Origin: CALCHA01 sp035548175
GTDB lineage: Bacteria > Planctomycetota > Phycisphaerae > WQYP01
NCBI GenBank assembly: GCA_035548175.1
Contig: DASZTO010000097.1
Coordinates: 62,001-126,000 of the forward strand
Direction: 5' to 3'
DNA: 64,000 nt
Below, piece after piece: positions 18,419 to 27,147 of this stretch (positions within the stretch are counted from its first letter, which is position 1; each line of letters starts with the position of its first letter). The notes beneath the pieces were generated by a model, which was not told the origin of the DNA, ran no database searches, and saw only the letters and a program-made list of their open reading frames with translations. A program made the position numbers and the translations under genes.

Positions 18419-19897
18419 TCAAAAACTCCAGTCGTAAATCCCCTCCGGATCCGGCTTGCCCTCCAGCCGCAACGACAGCCTCAACAGCCCCGCCGCCAGG
18501 TCCCCGGGCCCCACCTTCGCCTCGTAAAACTTCTCCCCCGGACCCCGGCGAATCAGCCCGTTCGCGTACAGCTTCTCCACCGCAATCTTCCCCAGCCGAT
18601 CCGCCTCCTCCAGATACCCCCTCTCCGCCGTCAGCTCATACAAATCCAGATTCAACTGAATGCCGAACCCTATCTCCTCCGGCGTGAACGACGCCGGCAG
18701 CTCCGCCGCTTTCAACAGACCCGCCACCCGAATCGCCGCCGCCCGGCATGTGTCATCCTTCTCCGTCCGCGCCGCATACGCCATGATCCGCCCATACCGC
18801 GGGATCATCCCCTCCCCATACGAAAACGTCCACGGATTCGCCGCCTCCTCCTTCGCCGTCTCCGCCGTCGCCACCGGCGTCCCGTCCGTTCGCACCCAGT
18901 ACCGATAGATGTTCTTCGCCGGGTCCCAGTGGTAATGGTCCAGCGCCTTGAGCATCGCCAGCGCATGCTCGCGCGCAGCTCCGTTCGCCGGATCCATCCG
19001 CGCCGTCTTCAGCAGGTAATAACACAGCATCGAATTCTGCAAATCCGAATACTGCCCGTTCTCCACCGTCTGGGGCGTGTTCAGGCACGACTGCACCAGG
19101 TCCGTCTTCGGGTCCCGGTGGTTCCAGTACAACTCGCCGATGCCCTTCTCCCGATACGTCAGGTCCGCGCTCGACGCCTTGCTCGCCAGGAACGCGTACG
19201 AACACGCATACAGCCCCGAGTGCTTGATCCACGGCATGCTGCGCGTCCGCGTCGTGAAATCCGCCGGCTGGTACATGATCTTCCCCAGGTCCGCATGCCG
19301 GTTGAACATCCACCCCGCGCTCCCCGGATCCTCCGCGCAAAAGTGATACTTCAACGCCGTGATCTCACGCGACGTCCCCTCCGGATTCACCTCCCACATC
19401 AGCTCCCACGGCGGCGTCCACTCCAGCAGTTCGTGAATCGCCGGCCCCGCTACCTTGTCCTTGAATACGTCGTAATACGCATGCTCCCCCCACGCCAGTT
19501 GCCCCGTCACCGGACTCTGCGCCACCTTGATGTAATCCCTCATGTAATCCCGCGTCGCCTGCGCATACCGCTCATCCCCCACCACCTTCGAAAGCGCCCG
19601 AAACGCATGAATCGCGCTCACATCCTGGTACAGATTGCACCCGCCCACCGACCGGTCCTTCTCCCGAACCCCCGGCGTCGCCGGAACTTCCTTCGCCGAT
19701 TCCGGAACCGAATAATCCTCCACGTTGATCACCCCGCACCATAGCGCTGTCTGCTTCGGCCCGTAATGGTCGCGCCCCTTGTCCAGAAGCGTGTCCGCGA
19801 AATGCCGCACCACCGCCAGATACTCCTCCCCCCTTTCCGCCGCCGCCGCCCTCGCCCCCAGCAACGCCACAAGACCAATCCACGCAACCCGCTTCAT
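18419..19897 (-). CDS. Secreted alpha/alpha-toroid protein, possible polysaccharide lyase or hydrolase
   Basis: A 492-residue protein with a signal peptide (MKRVAWIGLVALLGARAAAAE). The body is helical, with repeated aromatic and Asp-rich segments such as NLYQDVSAIHAF, GQLAWGEHAYYDVF, NSMLCYYLLKTA and NPWTFSYGEGMIPRYG, spaced like the inner helices of a six-hairpin (alpha/alpha) barrel. Such folds are found in pectate and heparin-type lyases and unsaturated glycuronyl hydrolases. No catalytic pair can be assigned with confidence. The start at 19897 has GGAGG five bases upstream; a GTG at 19921 is less likely. It probably acts on glycans in the periplasm or outside. Confidence 0.7.
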   Translation of the reverse strand: MKRVAWIGLVALLGARAAAAERGEEYLAVVRHFADTLLDKGRDHYGPKQTALWCGVINVEDYSVPESAKEVPATPGVREKDRSVGGCNLYQDVSAIHAFRALSKVVGDERYAQATRDYMRDYIKVAQSPVTGQLAWGEHAYYDVFKDKVAGPAIHELLEWTPPWELMWEVNPEGTSREITALKYHFCAEDPGSAGWMFNRHADLGKIMYQPADFTTRTRSMPWIKHSGLYACSYAFLASKASSADLTYREKGIGELYWNHRDPKTDLVQSCLNTPQTVENGQYSDLQNSMLCYYLLKTARMDPANGAAREHALAMLKALDHYHWDPAKNIYRYWVRTDGTPVATAETAKEEAANPWTFSYGEGMIPRYGRIMAYAARTEKDDTCRAAAIRVAGLLKAAELPASFTPEEIGFGIQLNLDLYELTAERGYLEEADRLGKIAVEKLYANGLIRRGPGEKFYEAKVGPGDLAAGLLRLSLRLEGKPDPEGIYDWSF

Positions 19898-19968
19898 GCC
19901 GGCCTCCGTCAAGATCGACACCCACTTGTCCCGCGCCGGTCCACTCTAACCCGCAACGCTCACTCCTC

Positions 19969-20009
19969 AAAAAAAATGCCACGGCACCCGCACTGCGAAT
20001 GCCGTGGCA
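19969..20009 (-). terminator. Rho-independent terminator for the rhodanese gene
   Basis: A perfect 10-bp inverted repeat (19977-19986 with 20000-20009) with a 13-base loop is followed on the minus strand by eight T (19969-19976). It sits about 30 bases after the sulfurtransferase stop. Confidence 0.9.
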
Positions 20010-20038
20010 CCTTGATGGCCGCATGCTCCCCCCGCCCC

Positions 20039-20887
20039 TCACTTCTCGATCGGCGCCGCCACCAGATTCCCATACTCCGTCCACGACCCATCATAATTCT
20101 TCACGTTCTCCAGACCGATCAGATACTTCAGCACAAACCACGTGTGGCTCGAACGCTCCCCTATCCGGCAATACGCCACCGTCGGCTTGCCCGACTGCAC
20201 TTCCTTCTGCTTCAAATACAACTCCCTCAAGTCCTCCACCGATTTGAACGTCGAATCCGACGTGTTCACCGCCGAACTCCATGGCACCGACTTCGCCCCC
20301 GGTATGTGCCCCCCTCGCTGCGCCGTCTCGCTCATCCCCGGCGGCGCAATCACCTTCCCCGTAAATTCGTCCGGCGATCGCACGTCCACCAGGTTCGACG
20401 ACTTGCTCCCCGCAATCGCCAATACCTCCGGCAACATCGCCCGCAACTCCGGATGCGTCTCCGTCACCTGGTACGTCGTCGGCGTCACCGACACCTTCTC
20501 CGTCGTCAGCTTCTTGTCATCTTCATTCAGCCACTTCGCCCGACCCCCGTTCATCAGCCGCACATCTTTGTGCCCGTAATACTTCAAAATCCAGAACGCA
20601 TACGCCGCGAACCAGTTGTGATTGTCCCCATACACCACAATCGTGTCGCTCGGCGAAATCCCCGCGCTCCCCAGCACCTTCTCCATCTCCTCCTTCGTCG
20701 GTATGTCCCGCCGCACCTGGTCCTGCAACTGCGTCTGCCAGTTGAACCCGATCGCCCCAGGTATGTGCCCCGCCTCATACGCCTTCGTGTCCACATCCAC
20801 TTCCACCAGCTTGATCCCCGGCTTCCCCAGATTCTCCTTCACCCACCCCGTCTCCACCAACACTTCCGGATGCGCATACCCTGCCAT
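20039..20887 (-). CDS. Thiosulfate/3-mercaptopyruvate sulfurtransferase, two rhodanese domains
   Basis: A 282-residue tandem rhodanese. The N-terminal domain is catalytically silent, with HIPGAIGFNWQTQLQD and VVYGDNHNWFAAYAFW. The C-terminal domain holds the active-site Cys 240 in YCRIGERSSHTW, whose six-residue loop CRIGERS resembles that of thiosulfate sulfurtransferases. The protein moves sulfane sulfur from thiosulfate or mercaptopyruvate to cyanide or thiols. No signal peptide is visible, so it is cytoplasmic. A cysteine synthase lies upstream on the same strand, so the pair may serve sulfur metabolism, although a repeat tract and about 95 bases separate them. Confidence 0.92.
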   Translation of the reverse strand: MAGYAHPEVLVETGWVKENLGKPGIKLVEVDVDTKAYEAGHIPGAIGFNWQTQLQDQVRRDIPTKEEMEKVLGSAGISPSDTIVVYGDNHNWFAAYAFWILKYYGHKDVRLMNGGRAKWLNEDDKKLTTEKVSVTPTTYQVTETHPELRAMLPEVLAIAGSKSSNLVDVRSPDEFTGKVIAPPGMSETAQRGGHIPGAKSVPWSSAVNTSDSTFKSVEDLRELYLKQKEVQSGKPTVAYCRIGERSSHTWFVLKYLIGLENVKNYDGSWTEYGNLVAAPIEK

Positions 20888-20910
20888 GTTCCATTCCTTT
20901 CTACAAGTCC

Positions 20911-20975
20911 CTGACTTCTATCTACTGTCTACTGTCTTCTGTCTTCTGTCTTCTGACTTCTGACTTCTGACTACT
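20911..20975. repeat. Heptamer tandem repeat tract
   Basis: About nine copies of a seven-base unit, TGACTTC/TGTCTTC/TCTACTG on the plus strand (AGTCAGA/AGACAGA on the minus strand). It lies between the rhodanese and cysteine synthase genes. The same unit recurs at 30012, 31124 and 34350. Confidence 0.85.
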
Positions 20976-20982
20976 CCGTCCC

Positions 20983-21954
20983 CTACACACTCGTCCCCTC
21001 CCCCAACTCCGGCAAATGCTTCACCATATTGCTCGTATACTTAAACACATTATCGCAGAAAATCATCACCCCCACACCCACCGGCGTCCGCTCCACCACA
21101 CGCCGCGCTCCCTCAAATATCAACGCCGCGCTCGGCCCCGCCAAAAGCCCCTCCGATTGTGCCAGATCCACCGCACGCCGATACGCCAGCTCGTGATCTA
21201 TCTCCATCACATCATCCACCAGCGTCCGATCGAACAGCTTCGCCACATCCAGCTGCGCCACGTTCCGAATCCCCGGAACATCGTGCCCTTCGCTTGGCTG
21301 CACCGCGATAATTTTGATCTTCGGATTCTTCTCCTTCAAAAACTTCCCCACCCCCATCACCGTCCCGCACGTCCCCAGCGACGCGAAAAAGTGCGTCACA
21401 CGCCCCTCCGTCTGCTTCCAGATCTCCGGCCCCGTCGTCTCATAGTGCGCCCGCACGTTCTGCTCGTTCTCATACTGGTTCGGCATCACGTACCGGTCCG
21501 GCTGCGCCTTCGCATGCGTCTTGGCCATGTTGATTGACCCGTCCCCCATCCCCGGCGCCGGGCACAACGCATCATTCAACACGTCCAGCTCCGCCCCCGC
21601 TATCTTCAAAAGCACCTTCTTCTCCATCGGCACCTTGTTCGGCACCACCACCCGCGCCCGATACCCCCGCGCACGCGCCAACGCCGCCAGCGACAACCCC
21701 GTATTCCCCGACGACGCCTCCACCACCCCGCGCTGCTCCGACAACTGTCCCTTCTCCTCCAGCTCCCGCAGCATGTACCACGCCGCCCGGTCCTTCACCG
21801 ACCCGAACGGATTCACCCACTCCAATTTCGCATACAGCTCGAACTTCTCCGAAGGCACCAGCTTGTGCAGCCGCACCAGCGGCGTCGGATTCTCCACGCT
21901 CGGCAACAACTCGAACACCGACTGATACACACGCTTCGAAGGATCAACAGCCAT
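20983..21954 (-). CDS. Cysteine synthase family PLP enzyme
   Basis: A 323-residue fold-type II PLP enzyme. The PLP lysine is Lys 54 in NPFGSVKDRAAW, the substrate loop is EASSGNTGLSLAALA, and the phosphate-binding loop is SLGTCGTVMGVGKFL. It is expected to make cysteine from O-acetylserine, or a phospho- or succinyl-linked precursor, and sulfide; a cystathionine beta-synthase-like role cannot be excluded. The start MAVDPSKRVYQS at 21954 is preferred over a long non-conserved extension. The upstream leader contains two hairpins (21983-21999 and 22018-22039) that could be regulatory. Confidence 0.9.
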   Translation of the reverse strand: MAVDPSKRVYQSVFELLPSVENPTPLVRLHKLVPSEKFELYAKLEWVNPFGSVKDRAAWYMLRELEEKGQLSEQRGVVEASSGNTGLSLAALARARGYRARVVVPNKVPMEKKVLLKIAGAELDVLNDALCPAPGMGDGSINMAKTHAKAQPDRYVMPNQYENEQNVRAHYETTGPEIWKQTEGRVTHFFASLGTCGTVMGVGKFLKEKNPKIKIIAVQPSEGHDVPGIRNVAQLDVAKLFDRTLVDDVMEIDHELAYRRAVDLAQSEGLLAGPSAALIFEGARRVVERTPVGVGVMIFCDNVFKYTSNMVKHLPELGEGTSV

Positions 21955-22411
21955 AACCAACCCGAGCCAAAAACGAACACCTATTCCTTTTACAGGAATT
22001 GTAGGCATTCGGTCAAGCCCACCCCCTCCGAGGGGTGGGTCCACTGTGCCCCCGCGCCCCCAAACAAAATCCAAATTTTCTGGGAACCTTCTCCACCCTC
22101 CATCCGTTCTCTTATACGACCAGCGAGTGCCGCTGCGCATCGCCACGGTCCGGGAGAAGATCATGACCACCACCACACCCATTCCGCGCGCCCGCCATCA
22201 ATCTCCCAACCCGCCCTCCGGCGCGCGCTCTCAATTTCATGCGCACCTTGCGCAAAACTTTCGCATCAATCAGCACTTACACAAACGTGTAAATGAGCGC
22301 CTTGGTGCGCACCTGACGCCCCTCTTTCGTTGTTGTCCGCCCCTTTCATCTTCCGTCTTTCCAATTTCCTGCTACCATTCACCTTCCTCCCGCACACTCT
22401 CGAGGTGCCCT
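21955..22411. promoter_or_regulatory. Divergent intergenic region with three inverted repeats
   Basis: The 457 bases between two divergent genes contain ATTCC-N7-GGAAT (21983-21999), a perfect eight-base hairpin CCCACCCC/GGGGTGGG (22018-22039), and TTACAC-N4-GTGTAA (22277-22292). The first two lie in the leader of the cysteine synthase gene, the third about 120 bases before the gene at 22412. They are candidate operators or attenuator stems. No known riboswitch was recognised. Confidence 0.4.
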
Positions 22412-22942
22412 ATGTCCGCCCCCCGCAGCAGCCTCACCGCCAAAGGCCTCTGGCTCATCGGCCTTGGCCTCCTCGCCAACGCCGCCGTCAGCCTCTACAC
22501 CCACGCCACCAACAAATCCTCCGACCTCTCCATCGACCAGAAAGCACTCGCCCAGGCACTCGAATCCCCCAACCCCCAGGCCATGCTCGGCGCCCGCGGC
22601 ATCTACATGATGCCCGCTCAAATCGGCCCCTCCTCCTTCGGCGCTTACCTCATGGACCTCGATTCCCAAACCATCGTCGTCTACCAGGTCGGCCTCGACG
22701 CCAACAACCTCCCCCGACGCCTCCACCTCCTCGCCGCGCGCAGCTTCCGCAATGATCGCTTCCTCGAAGACTGGAACACCGACACCCCCAACCCCACCGA
22801 AGTCCAGGCACTCGTCACCCAGCAGCGCCAGCGCAAAGCCCTCCAGAATCAAACCGGCCAGCCCACCGTCGATCAAACCCCGCCCCCCAGCGACCAAACC
22901 CCGCCGCCGCCTCCCATCAACGCCCCCGATCTCCCCAAATAA
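22412..22942 (+). CDS. Membrane-anchored protein of unknown function
   Basis: A 176-residue protein with one N-terminal helix (about 11-30) and a soluble domain. The domain contains GIYMMPAQIGPSSFGAYLMD, then TIVVYQVG, LRL-type and AARSFRNDRFLEDWNTDTPNP segments, followed by a Gln/Pro-rich tail. It resembles small proteins seen in planctomycetes but has no known function. The ATG has GAGGTG a few bases upstream. It is followed by the membrane-tethered HTH gene about 90 bases later on the same strand, and the two could be cotranscribed. Confidence 0.65.
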   Translation: MSAPRSSLTAKGLWLIGLGLLANAAVSLYTHATNKSSDLSIDQKALAQALESPNPQAMLGARGIYMMPAQIGPSSFGAYLMDLDSQTIVVYQVGLDANNLPRRLHLLAARSFRNDRFLEDWNTDTPNPTEVQALVTQQRQRKALQNQTGQPTVDQTPPPSDQTPPPPPINAPDLPK

Positions 22943-23032
22943 CGCAAATTTCAACTGGCCAACTCGCCTCCGCCCGGGTACAACTTACAGAAGCCTCTTC
23001 TCCCAAAACTCACCTCTCGAGGAGTACGCGTC

Positions 23033-23932
23033 ATGGCAAAAATGTTCTACACCAGCGATGAAGCCGCTCAAAAACTCAATATGTCCCAGGATGGCCTCAA
23101 AGACCTCGTCACCCAGAACCGCCTCCGCGAATTCCGTGACGGCAACCGCGTCATGTTCAAAGTCGACCAGGTCGACAAGGTCGTCTCCGAACGACAGGCC
23201 GCCGAACAAAAGAAGACCGGAGACACCGGCCTCTCCGACTCCGGCATCGCACTCGCCCCCTCCGATTCCGCCGCCGGCGACGCCATCTCCCTCTCCGATA
23301 CCGCCCACCCCACCGCCAAGGATGACACCGTCGCTGCCGCGCCGGGCCAGTCCGACTCCGGCGTCAAGGTCTTCGAGAGCGGTGAAATGAAAGCCGTCGA
23401 CGCTTCCGCCCAAACCCAGATTCAACCCCCCACCTCCGACTCCAGCGACCAGCTCTCCCTCGAAGGCGTCGGCTCCGGCTCCGGTCTCCTCGACCTCACC
23501 CGCGAATCCGATGACACCTCCCTGGGCGCTGAACTTCTAGACGAAATTTATCCCGGCGGCGACGCCAAGGGTGAATCCGGCATCGCTTCCGCCTCCGGCA
23601 TCTTCGAACAGGCCGGCGCCGGCGACGTCGGAAGCTCCACGGGCCTCGAAAATGTCGCCACCTCCGCACCCGTCGCCACCAGCCCCATGATTGCCGAAGT
23701 CGAAGCCGCCGATCCCTCCGCCGAAGCCTTCGGCGGCATGGCCTTCGCCTCCCTCATCGTCATGGTCGTCGGAATCATCGTCGTCGGTTCCTTCTTCCGC
23801 GGCTACAGCCCCCAATGGGTCGAAACCGTCACCGCCAACACCACCAACCTCTTCATCTTCGCGGGCGCTCTCGTCCTCGTCTCCGCCATCCTCACCGGCA
23901 TCGGCATGTTCATCGGCAAGGCCTCGCGCTAA
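23033..23932 (+). CDS. Helix-turn-helix protein with two C-terminal membrane helices
   Basis: A 299-residue protein. Residues 5-55 (FYTSDEAAQKLNMSQDGLKD and onward, then FRDGNRVMFKVDQVDKVV) match a MerR/excisionase-type winged HTH. A long Ser/Asp/Gly-rich acidic linker (about 60-230) follows, then two membrane helices at about 236-255 and 272-295. This is a DNA-binding-like head tethered to the inner membrane. Whether it binds DNA or uses the fold as a protein adaptor is unknown. CGAGGAG eight bases before the ATG is a strong ribosome site. It overlaps the convergent bioF stop by four bases. Confidence 0.75.
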   Translation: MAKMFYTSDEAAQKLNMSQDGLKDLVTQNRLREFRDGNRVMFKVDQVDKVVSERQAAEQKKTGDTGLSDSGIALAPSDSAAGDAISLSDTAHPTAKDDTVAAAPGQSDSGVKVFESGEMKAVDASAQTQIQPPTSDSSDQLSLEGVGSGSGLLDLTRESDDTSLGAELLDEIYPGGDAKGESGIASASGIFEQAGAGDVGSSTGLENVATSAPVATSPMIAEVEAADPSAEAFGGMAFASLIVMVVGIIVVGSFFRGYSPQWVETVTANTTNLFIFAGALVLVSAILTGIGMFIGKASR

Positions 23933-25155
23933 CCCGCCACGCCCTTCGCCCGCAGCGCCCCCAGCCCCTCGAGCAACTGCTCGACCTGCCCATCGCTGTG
24001 CGTGGCCATCAAACTGATCCGCAGCCGCGCCGTCCCCGGCCCCACCGTCGGCGGCCGAATCGCCGGCACGTAAATCCCCCGCTCCCGTAAAAACGCCGCC
24101 GCCGCCAGCGCCTTCTCCGCCTCCCCTAAAATCACCGGAATGATCGGCGTCCGCGAATCCCCGCAGTCAAACCCCAACTCCCGCAGCCGCCCCCGCACCC
24201 GCTCCGCCAGCCCCAGCACCCGCGCCCGCCGCCCCGGCTCGCGCTCCACGATCCGCAGCGCCGCCAGCCCCGCGGCCGCGCACGACGGAGGCAACGCCGT
24301 CGTGTAAATAAACGCCCGCCCCGCGTTGACCAGCGTCTCGATCACCGCCCGCGGCCCCGCCACAAAACCTCCCAGCGACCCGAGCGCCTTCGACAACGTC
24401 CCCACCGTCACCGCCACGCGCTCCTCCACGCCCTGCGCTTCCGCGAGTCCCGCCCCGCGCGACCCGAGCACCCCGGTCGCATGCGCCTCGTCGATCACCA
24501 CCAGCGCCGCATGCCGTTCGGCCGCATCGCACGCCGCCGACAAATCCGCGACATCGCCGTCCATGGAGAACACCGAATCCGTGACAAGAAACCGCAGCGC
24601 CGCGGAGGAGTTGAATCGCCCGAGCAATTCGGCGGCGCGGGAATATCGCCGATGCGGAAACGTGCGATGCTCGGCGCCGGAAAATTTCGCCGCGTCAAGG
24701 AGGCTCGCGTGGTTCAGTTTGTCGGAGACGATCGCATCATGTTGGCCGGCGAAGGTGGTCAGCACCGCGAGGTTGGCCATGAAGCCGGTGGGAAAGAGGA
24801 GCGCCGCTTCCGCGCGTTTAAAGGCCGCCAGCGCCGATTCGAGATCGTGATGAAGCCGCAGCGAGCCGGCGACGAGGCGCGAAGCGCCGCTGCCGGCGCC
24901 CCAGCGTGCGGCCGCGTCGCGAGCGGCATCGATCACTTCCGGGTCGGTGGCGAGGCCGAGGTAATTGTTGGTGCAGAACTGGACGAACTGACGCCCGTCG
25001 AGCGTGACCGTCGGCCCAGTGGCAGAGGCGAGCGGGTGCAGTTCGCGCAACAAGTGCGCATCGCGGCGGCCCTGGAGCGACTGGTCGAGCATGGCAAGCC
25101 AGGCGGCGCGGGCGCTAACGACCGGGGGCGGGGAGGTTTCCTTGGGAGCGTTCAT
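23929..25155 (-). CDS. bioF: 8-amino-7-oxononanoate synthase (or alpha-oxoamine synthase relative)
   Basis: A 408-residue PLP enzyme of the alpha-oxoamine synthase family. The Schiff-base lysine is Lys 256 in VGTLSKALGSLGG, PLP contacts are Asp 222 and His 225 in VVIDEAHATG, and the N-terminal FCTNNYLGLATDP is typical. BioF condenses pimeloyl-ACP with alanine in biotin synthesis; glycine C-acetyltransferase is an alternative because no other bio gene is present. An oddity is that codons in the 5' half end mostly in C, while codons after about position 24,550 (the 3' half) end mostly in G, matching a flip in strand skew. Confidence 0.85.
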   Translation of the reverse strand: MNAPKETSPPPVVSARAAWLAMLDQSLQGRRDAHLLRELHPLASATGPTVTLDGRQFVQFCTNNYLGLATDPEVIDAARDAAARWGAGSGASRLVAGSLRLHHDLESALAAFKRAEAALLFPTGFMANLAVLTTFAGQHDAIVSDKLNHASLLDAAKFSGAEHRTFPHRRYSRAAELLGRFNSSAALRFLVTDSVFSMDGDVADLSAACDAAERHAALVVIDEAHATGVLGSRGAGLAEAQGVEERVAVTVGTLSKALGSLGGFVAGPRAVIETLVNAGRAFIYTTALPPSCAAAGLAALRIVEREPGRRARVLGLAERVRGRLRELGFDCGDSRTPIIPVILGEAEKALAAAAFLRERGIYVPAIRPPTVGPGTARLRISLMATHSDGQVEQLLEGLGALRAKGVAG

Positions 25156-25188
25156 ACCGAGGGCGAACCGAGGGCGAAACCGGGGGGC

Positions 25189-25216
25189 AAAAAAAGCACC
25201 CCGGCACGGGCCGGGG
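25189..25216 (-). terminator. Rho-independent terminator for HU gene
   Basis: CCCCGGC (25199-25205) and GCCGGGG (25210-25216) form a seven-base stem with a four-base loop, followed on the minus strand by a run of T (25189-25195). It lies between the HU stop and the bioF start, so the two genes are probably separate transcripts. Confidence 0.85.
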
Positions 25217-25257
25217 CGGGTCTGTGTCGATCGATAAGTGCGGTGAGGGCAGGCAGT

Positions 25258-25608
25258 TCAGGCCTTGACGCCGGCGGTTTCGGGCTGGCCATCGCGACCG
25301 GCGTGGACGGCCTGGGCGTCGGCGATTTCCTGCATTTTCAGTTTCATGAGCCGGCCCACTTTGAACTTGACGGTGCGCTTGGAGGGCACCGGAACGCGCT
25401 CCATGGTCTTGGGGTTCTGGGCGATGCGGGCGGCGCGCTGCTTGCACTCAAAGACGCCGAAGTCTCGAAACTCCAAGCGGTTGCCGCGACCGAGTTCGGC
25501 AATCACCTCGTCGAGGAACTGCTGGGTGACGCGTTTGACGATCACCCGTTTGACATCGAGACGTTCGGCGATGCGATCCACCAGTTCCTTTTTGGTCACC
25601 GTTGCCAT
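25258..25608 (-). CDS. HU/IHF-family DNA-binding protein
   Basis: A 116-residue nucleoid protein. MATVTKKELVDRIAERLDVK and the following IEFRDFGVFE-type strand (here LEFRDFGVFECKQRAARIAQ) are the HU dimer core. The arm NPKTMERVPVPSKRTVKFKVG has the intercalating Pro after NP-x-T. About 20 extra residues at the C-terminus (ADAQAVHAGRDGQPETAGVKA region) are not part of canonical 90-residue HU. AGGAAG lies just upstream of the ATG. It is a single gene with its own terminator. It bends and compacts DNA. Confidence 0.93.
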   Translation of the reverse strand: MATVTKKELVDRIAERLDVKRVIVKRVTQQFLDEVIAELGRGNRLEFRDFGVFECKQRAARIAQNPKTMERVPVPSKRTVKFKVGRLMKLKMQEIADAQAVHAGRDGQPETAGVKA

Positions 25609-25846
25609 GTTCTTCCTTTTCCTGCCCCCGGCGTCAGGGAGAGAAATGCCTACCCGCGCGAAGCAAGTCAGGCTCCCAGTCCCACGAGCGCCTATGACCT
25701 GTCCGTTGCGCGATTAGTCTCCGGGGATGGCGGTATCATCCTCTTTCGGCCTCACGCCGTCAAGATGTGACTGGACAAACGGTTCTGGCGGTGCTCCGCG
25801 GCAGGGAAAGGGGGGGGACCCGTGTGTCGCAAACGGAGAAAAGGCT

Positions 25847-26209
25847 TCAGGGGAGGGTGACGCCCTGGCGGACGACCCAGCGGTAGCGGAAGCCGACCCC
25901 GTCCGGGCTGGAGATGTTCTGGGCGTCGTAGTCGAAGATCGTGAATGCGGAGGCTTGATAGAGGGTTTCCGGGCCGTAGACGACCTTTTCGGGGCGGGGG
26001 AAGAAGAGGTCTTCGTCGGCATCGGCGAGGACGGCAAAGGGGTTGATGGGCCGGGCAGCGGGCGTGCGGGCGAGTGCCGTGGCGGGGACATAGAAGGGCG
26101 GTGCCGGCGGCTCGGCGGAAGCGCGGGCGGCCGGCGTGGGATGCACGGGCTGGGTGGCGCAACCGGCGAAGGTCAGCAGGAGGAATGCAGGGAAAAGAGG
26201 GTATCGCAT
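25847..26209 (-). CDS. Small lipoprotein
   Basis: A 120-residue protein whose N-terminus MRYPLFPAFLLLTFAGC ends in a lipobox (LTFAGC). The mature part is Pro/Ala-rich and then has PINPFAVLADADEDLFFPRP and TIFDYDAQNISSPDGVGFRYRW. I do not recognise the family. ATG 26209 is chosen over an upstream TTG at 26239. It follows the 246-residue membrane-protein gene on the same strand, but a terminator-like hairpin lies between them. Confidence 0.6.
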   Translation of the reverse strand: MRYPLFPAFLLLTFAGCATQPVHPTPAARASAEPPAPPFYVPATALARTPAARPINPFAVLADADEDLFFPRPEKVVYGPETLYQASAFTIFDYDAQNISSPDGVGFRYRWVVRQGVTLP

Positions 26210-26315
26210 AGCGGCCAGTCTCCACTGGAGCCAGCGCAACGGATGTGCCTCAGGATGTCCGAGAATAGCGGTGAAATCAGTAGTGGGAGGGGGCGGGTTG
26301 TAGCGGCGCGCGGCG

Positions 26316-26348
26316 GAAAAACCACACGAGGGCGAACCGCGTGGTGTG
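26316..26348 (-). terminator. Probable Rho-independent terminator
   Basis: CCACAC (26321-26326) and GTGTGG (26343-26348) form a six-base stem followed on the minus strand by five T. It is placed about 60 bases after the stop of the membrane-protein gene at 26407. Confidence 0.55.
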
Positions 26349-26406
26349 GCAGCATCACGGGGTGGACAAGAGGGTTGTGCGTTGCTGGTGCTGGGGTGGC
26401 GGGCGA

Positions 26407-27147
26407 TCAGGCTTCGCTGGTTTCGCCGATGGAGTCGTCGATGGGTTCGGCTTTGGGGAGGAATTCGGCGTTGACGGCGCGCTCGGCGAGCTGGTCGAGG
26501 ATGGCCAGCAGGGGTTCTCGTTCGAGTTCGTAATCGTCGAATTTGGCTTGTCGGACGGCGTTGGAGGGATCGGTGTAGGTGATGTCGACGATGCCGGTGG
26601 ATTTCCAGCGGGAATTATCGACGACGGTGATGCTGGTCCAGGGGATGGTGATGCCGGGGGCGGGCGAGACGGAGTCGGGCTGTGCGATGGCGCGGCGAGC
26701 CTGGCAGTGGAAGAACCACCAGAGGGCGGCGAGGACTGCGAGGGCGAGGCCGGCCACAATGACTTTCTGCGTCGCAATGTCGCTGGCGCTATGCCAGCCG
26801 TCGACTTTGGCGATGGAAGCGATGTCGGTCATTTTGGCGCGGGCTTCAGAAGATTCGGCGCTCCAGCCTTTCCAGGCGTTGAGTTCGGAGTCGTAGATGG
26901 CGACGGAATTGTTGCTGGGCGAGATGCCCTTCATGTAGGCGACGAGCTGGTCATCCTGCTGGGGATAGCGGACGAAGGCGTCGTAGGTGAACCAGCCGAA
27001 GAAGGCGAGGCACATGAGGATGATGAGGATATTTTTGTTGCGGACGCCGGCGGAGGCGCGGGCGATGAGGGGGAAGGAGGGCGGCGCGGGGGGCTGGGCG
27101 GGCGTGACGGGCGCGGGGGGCTGGGGATCGGCGGGAGGCTGGGACAT
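26407..27147 (-). CDS. Two-helix membrane protein of unknown function
   Basis: A 246-residue protein. A Pro-rich cytoplasmic head (1-30) is followed by a helix at 40-57, an extracytoplasmic loop of about 70 residues (YDSELNAWKGWSAESSEARAK), a second helix at 129-147 and a soluble C-terminal domain that reads WTSITVVDNSRWKSTGIVDI and TYTDPSNAVRQAKFDDYELE. The C-terminal domain has a PH-like pattern of short strands, but no family is certain. It stands alone on the minus strand with a probable terminator after it. Confidence 0.65.
   Translation of the reverse strand: MSQPPADPQPPAPVTPAQPPAPPSFPLIARASAGVRNKNILIILMCLAFFGWFTYDAFVRYPQQDDQLVAYMKGISPSNNSVAIYDSELNAWKGWSAESSEARAKMTDIASIAKVDGWHSASDIATQKVIVAGLALAVLAALWWFFHCQARRAIAQPDSVSPAPGITIPWTSITVVDNSRWKSTGIVDITYTDPSNAVRQAKFDDYELEREPLLAILDQLAERAVNAEFLPKAEPIDDSIGETSEA

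Noticed and set aside
21955..22050. Riboswitch or T-box upstream of the cysteine synthase
   Set aside because: Hairpins are present, but no conserved riboswitch core or T-box sequence could be recognised.
24400..24700. Replication origin at the skew flip
   Set aside because: The C-to-G change fits an origin, but it lies inside a coding gene, no DnaA-box cluster or AT-rich stretch was seen, and no dnaA or dnaN is near.
24481..25770. A 429-codon plus-strand frame opposite bioF and HU
   Set aside because: Shadow frame; both minus-strand genes have clear motifs and terminator support.
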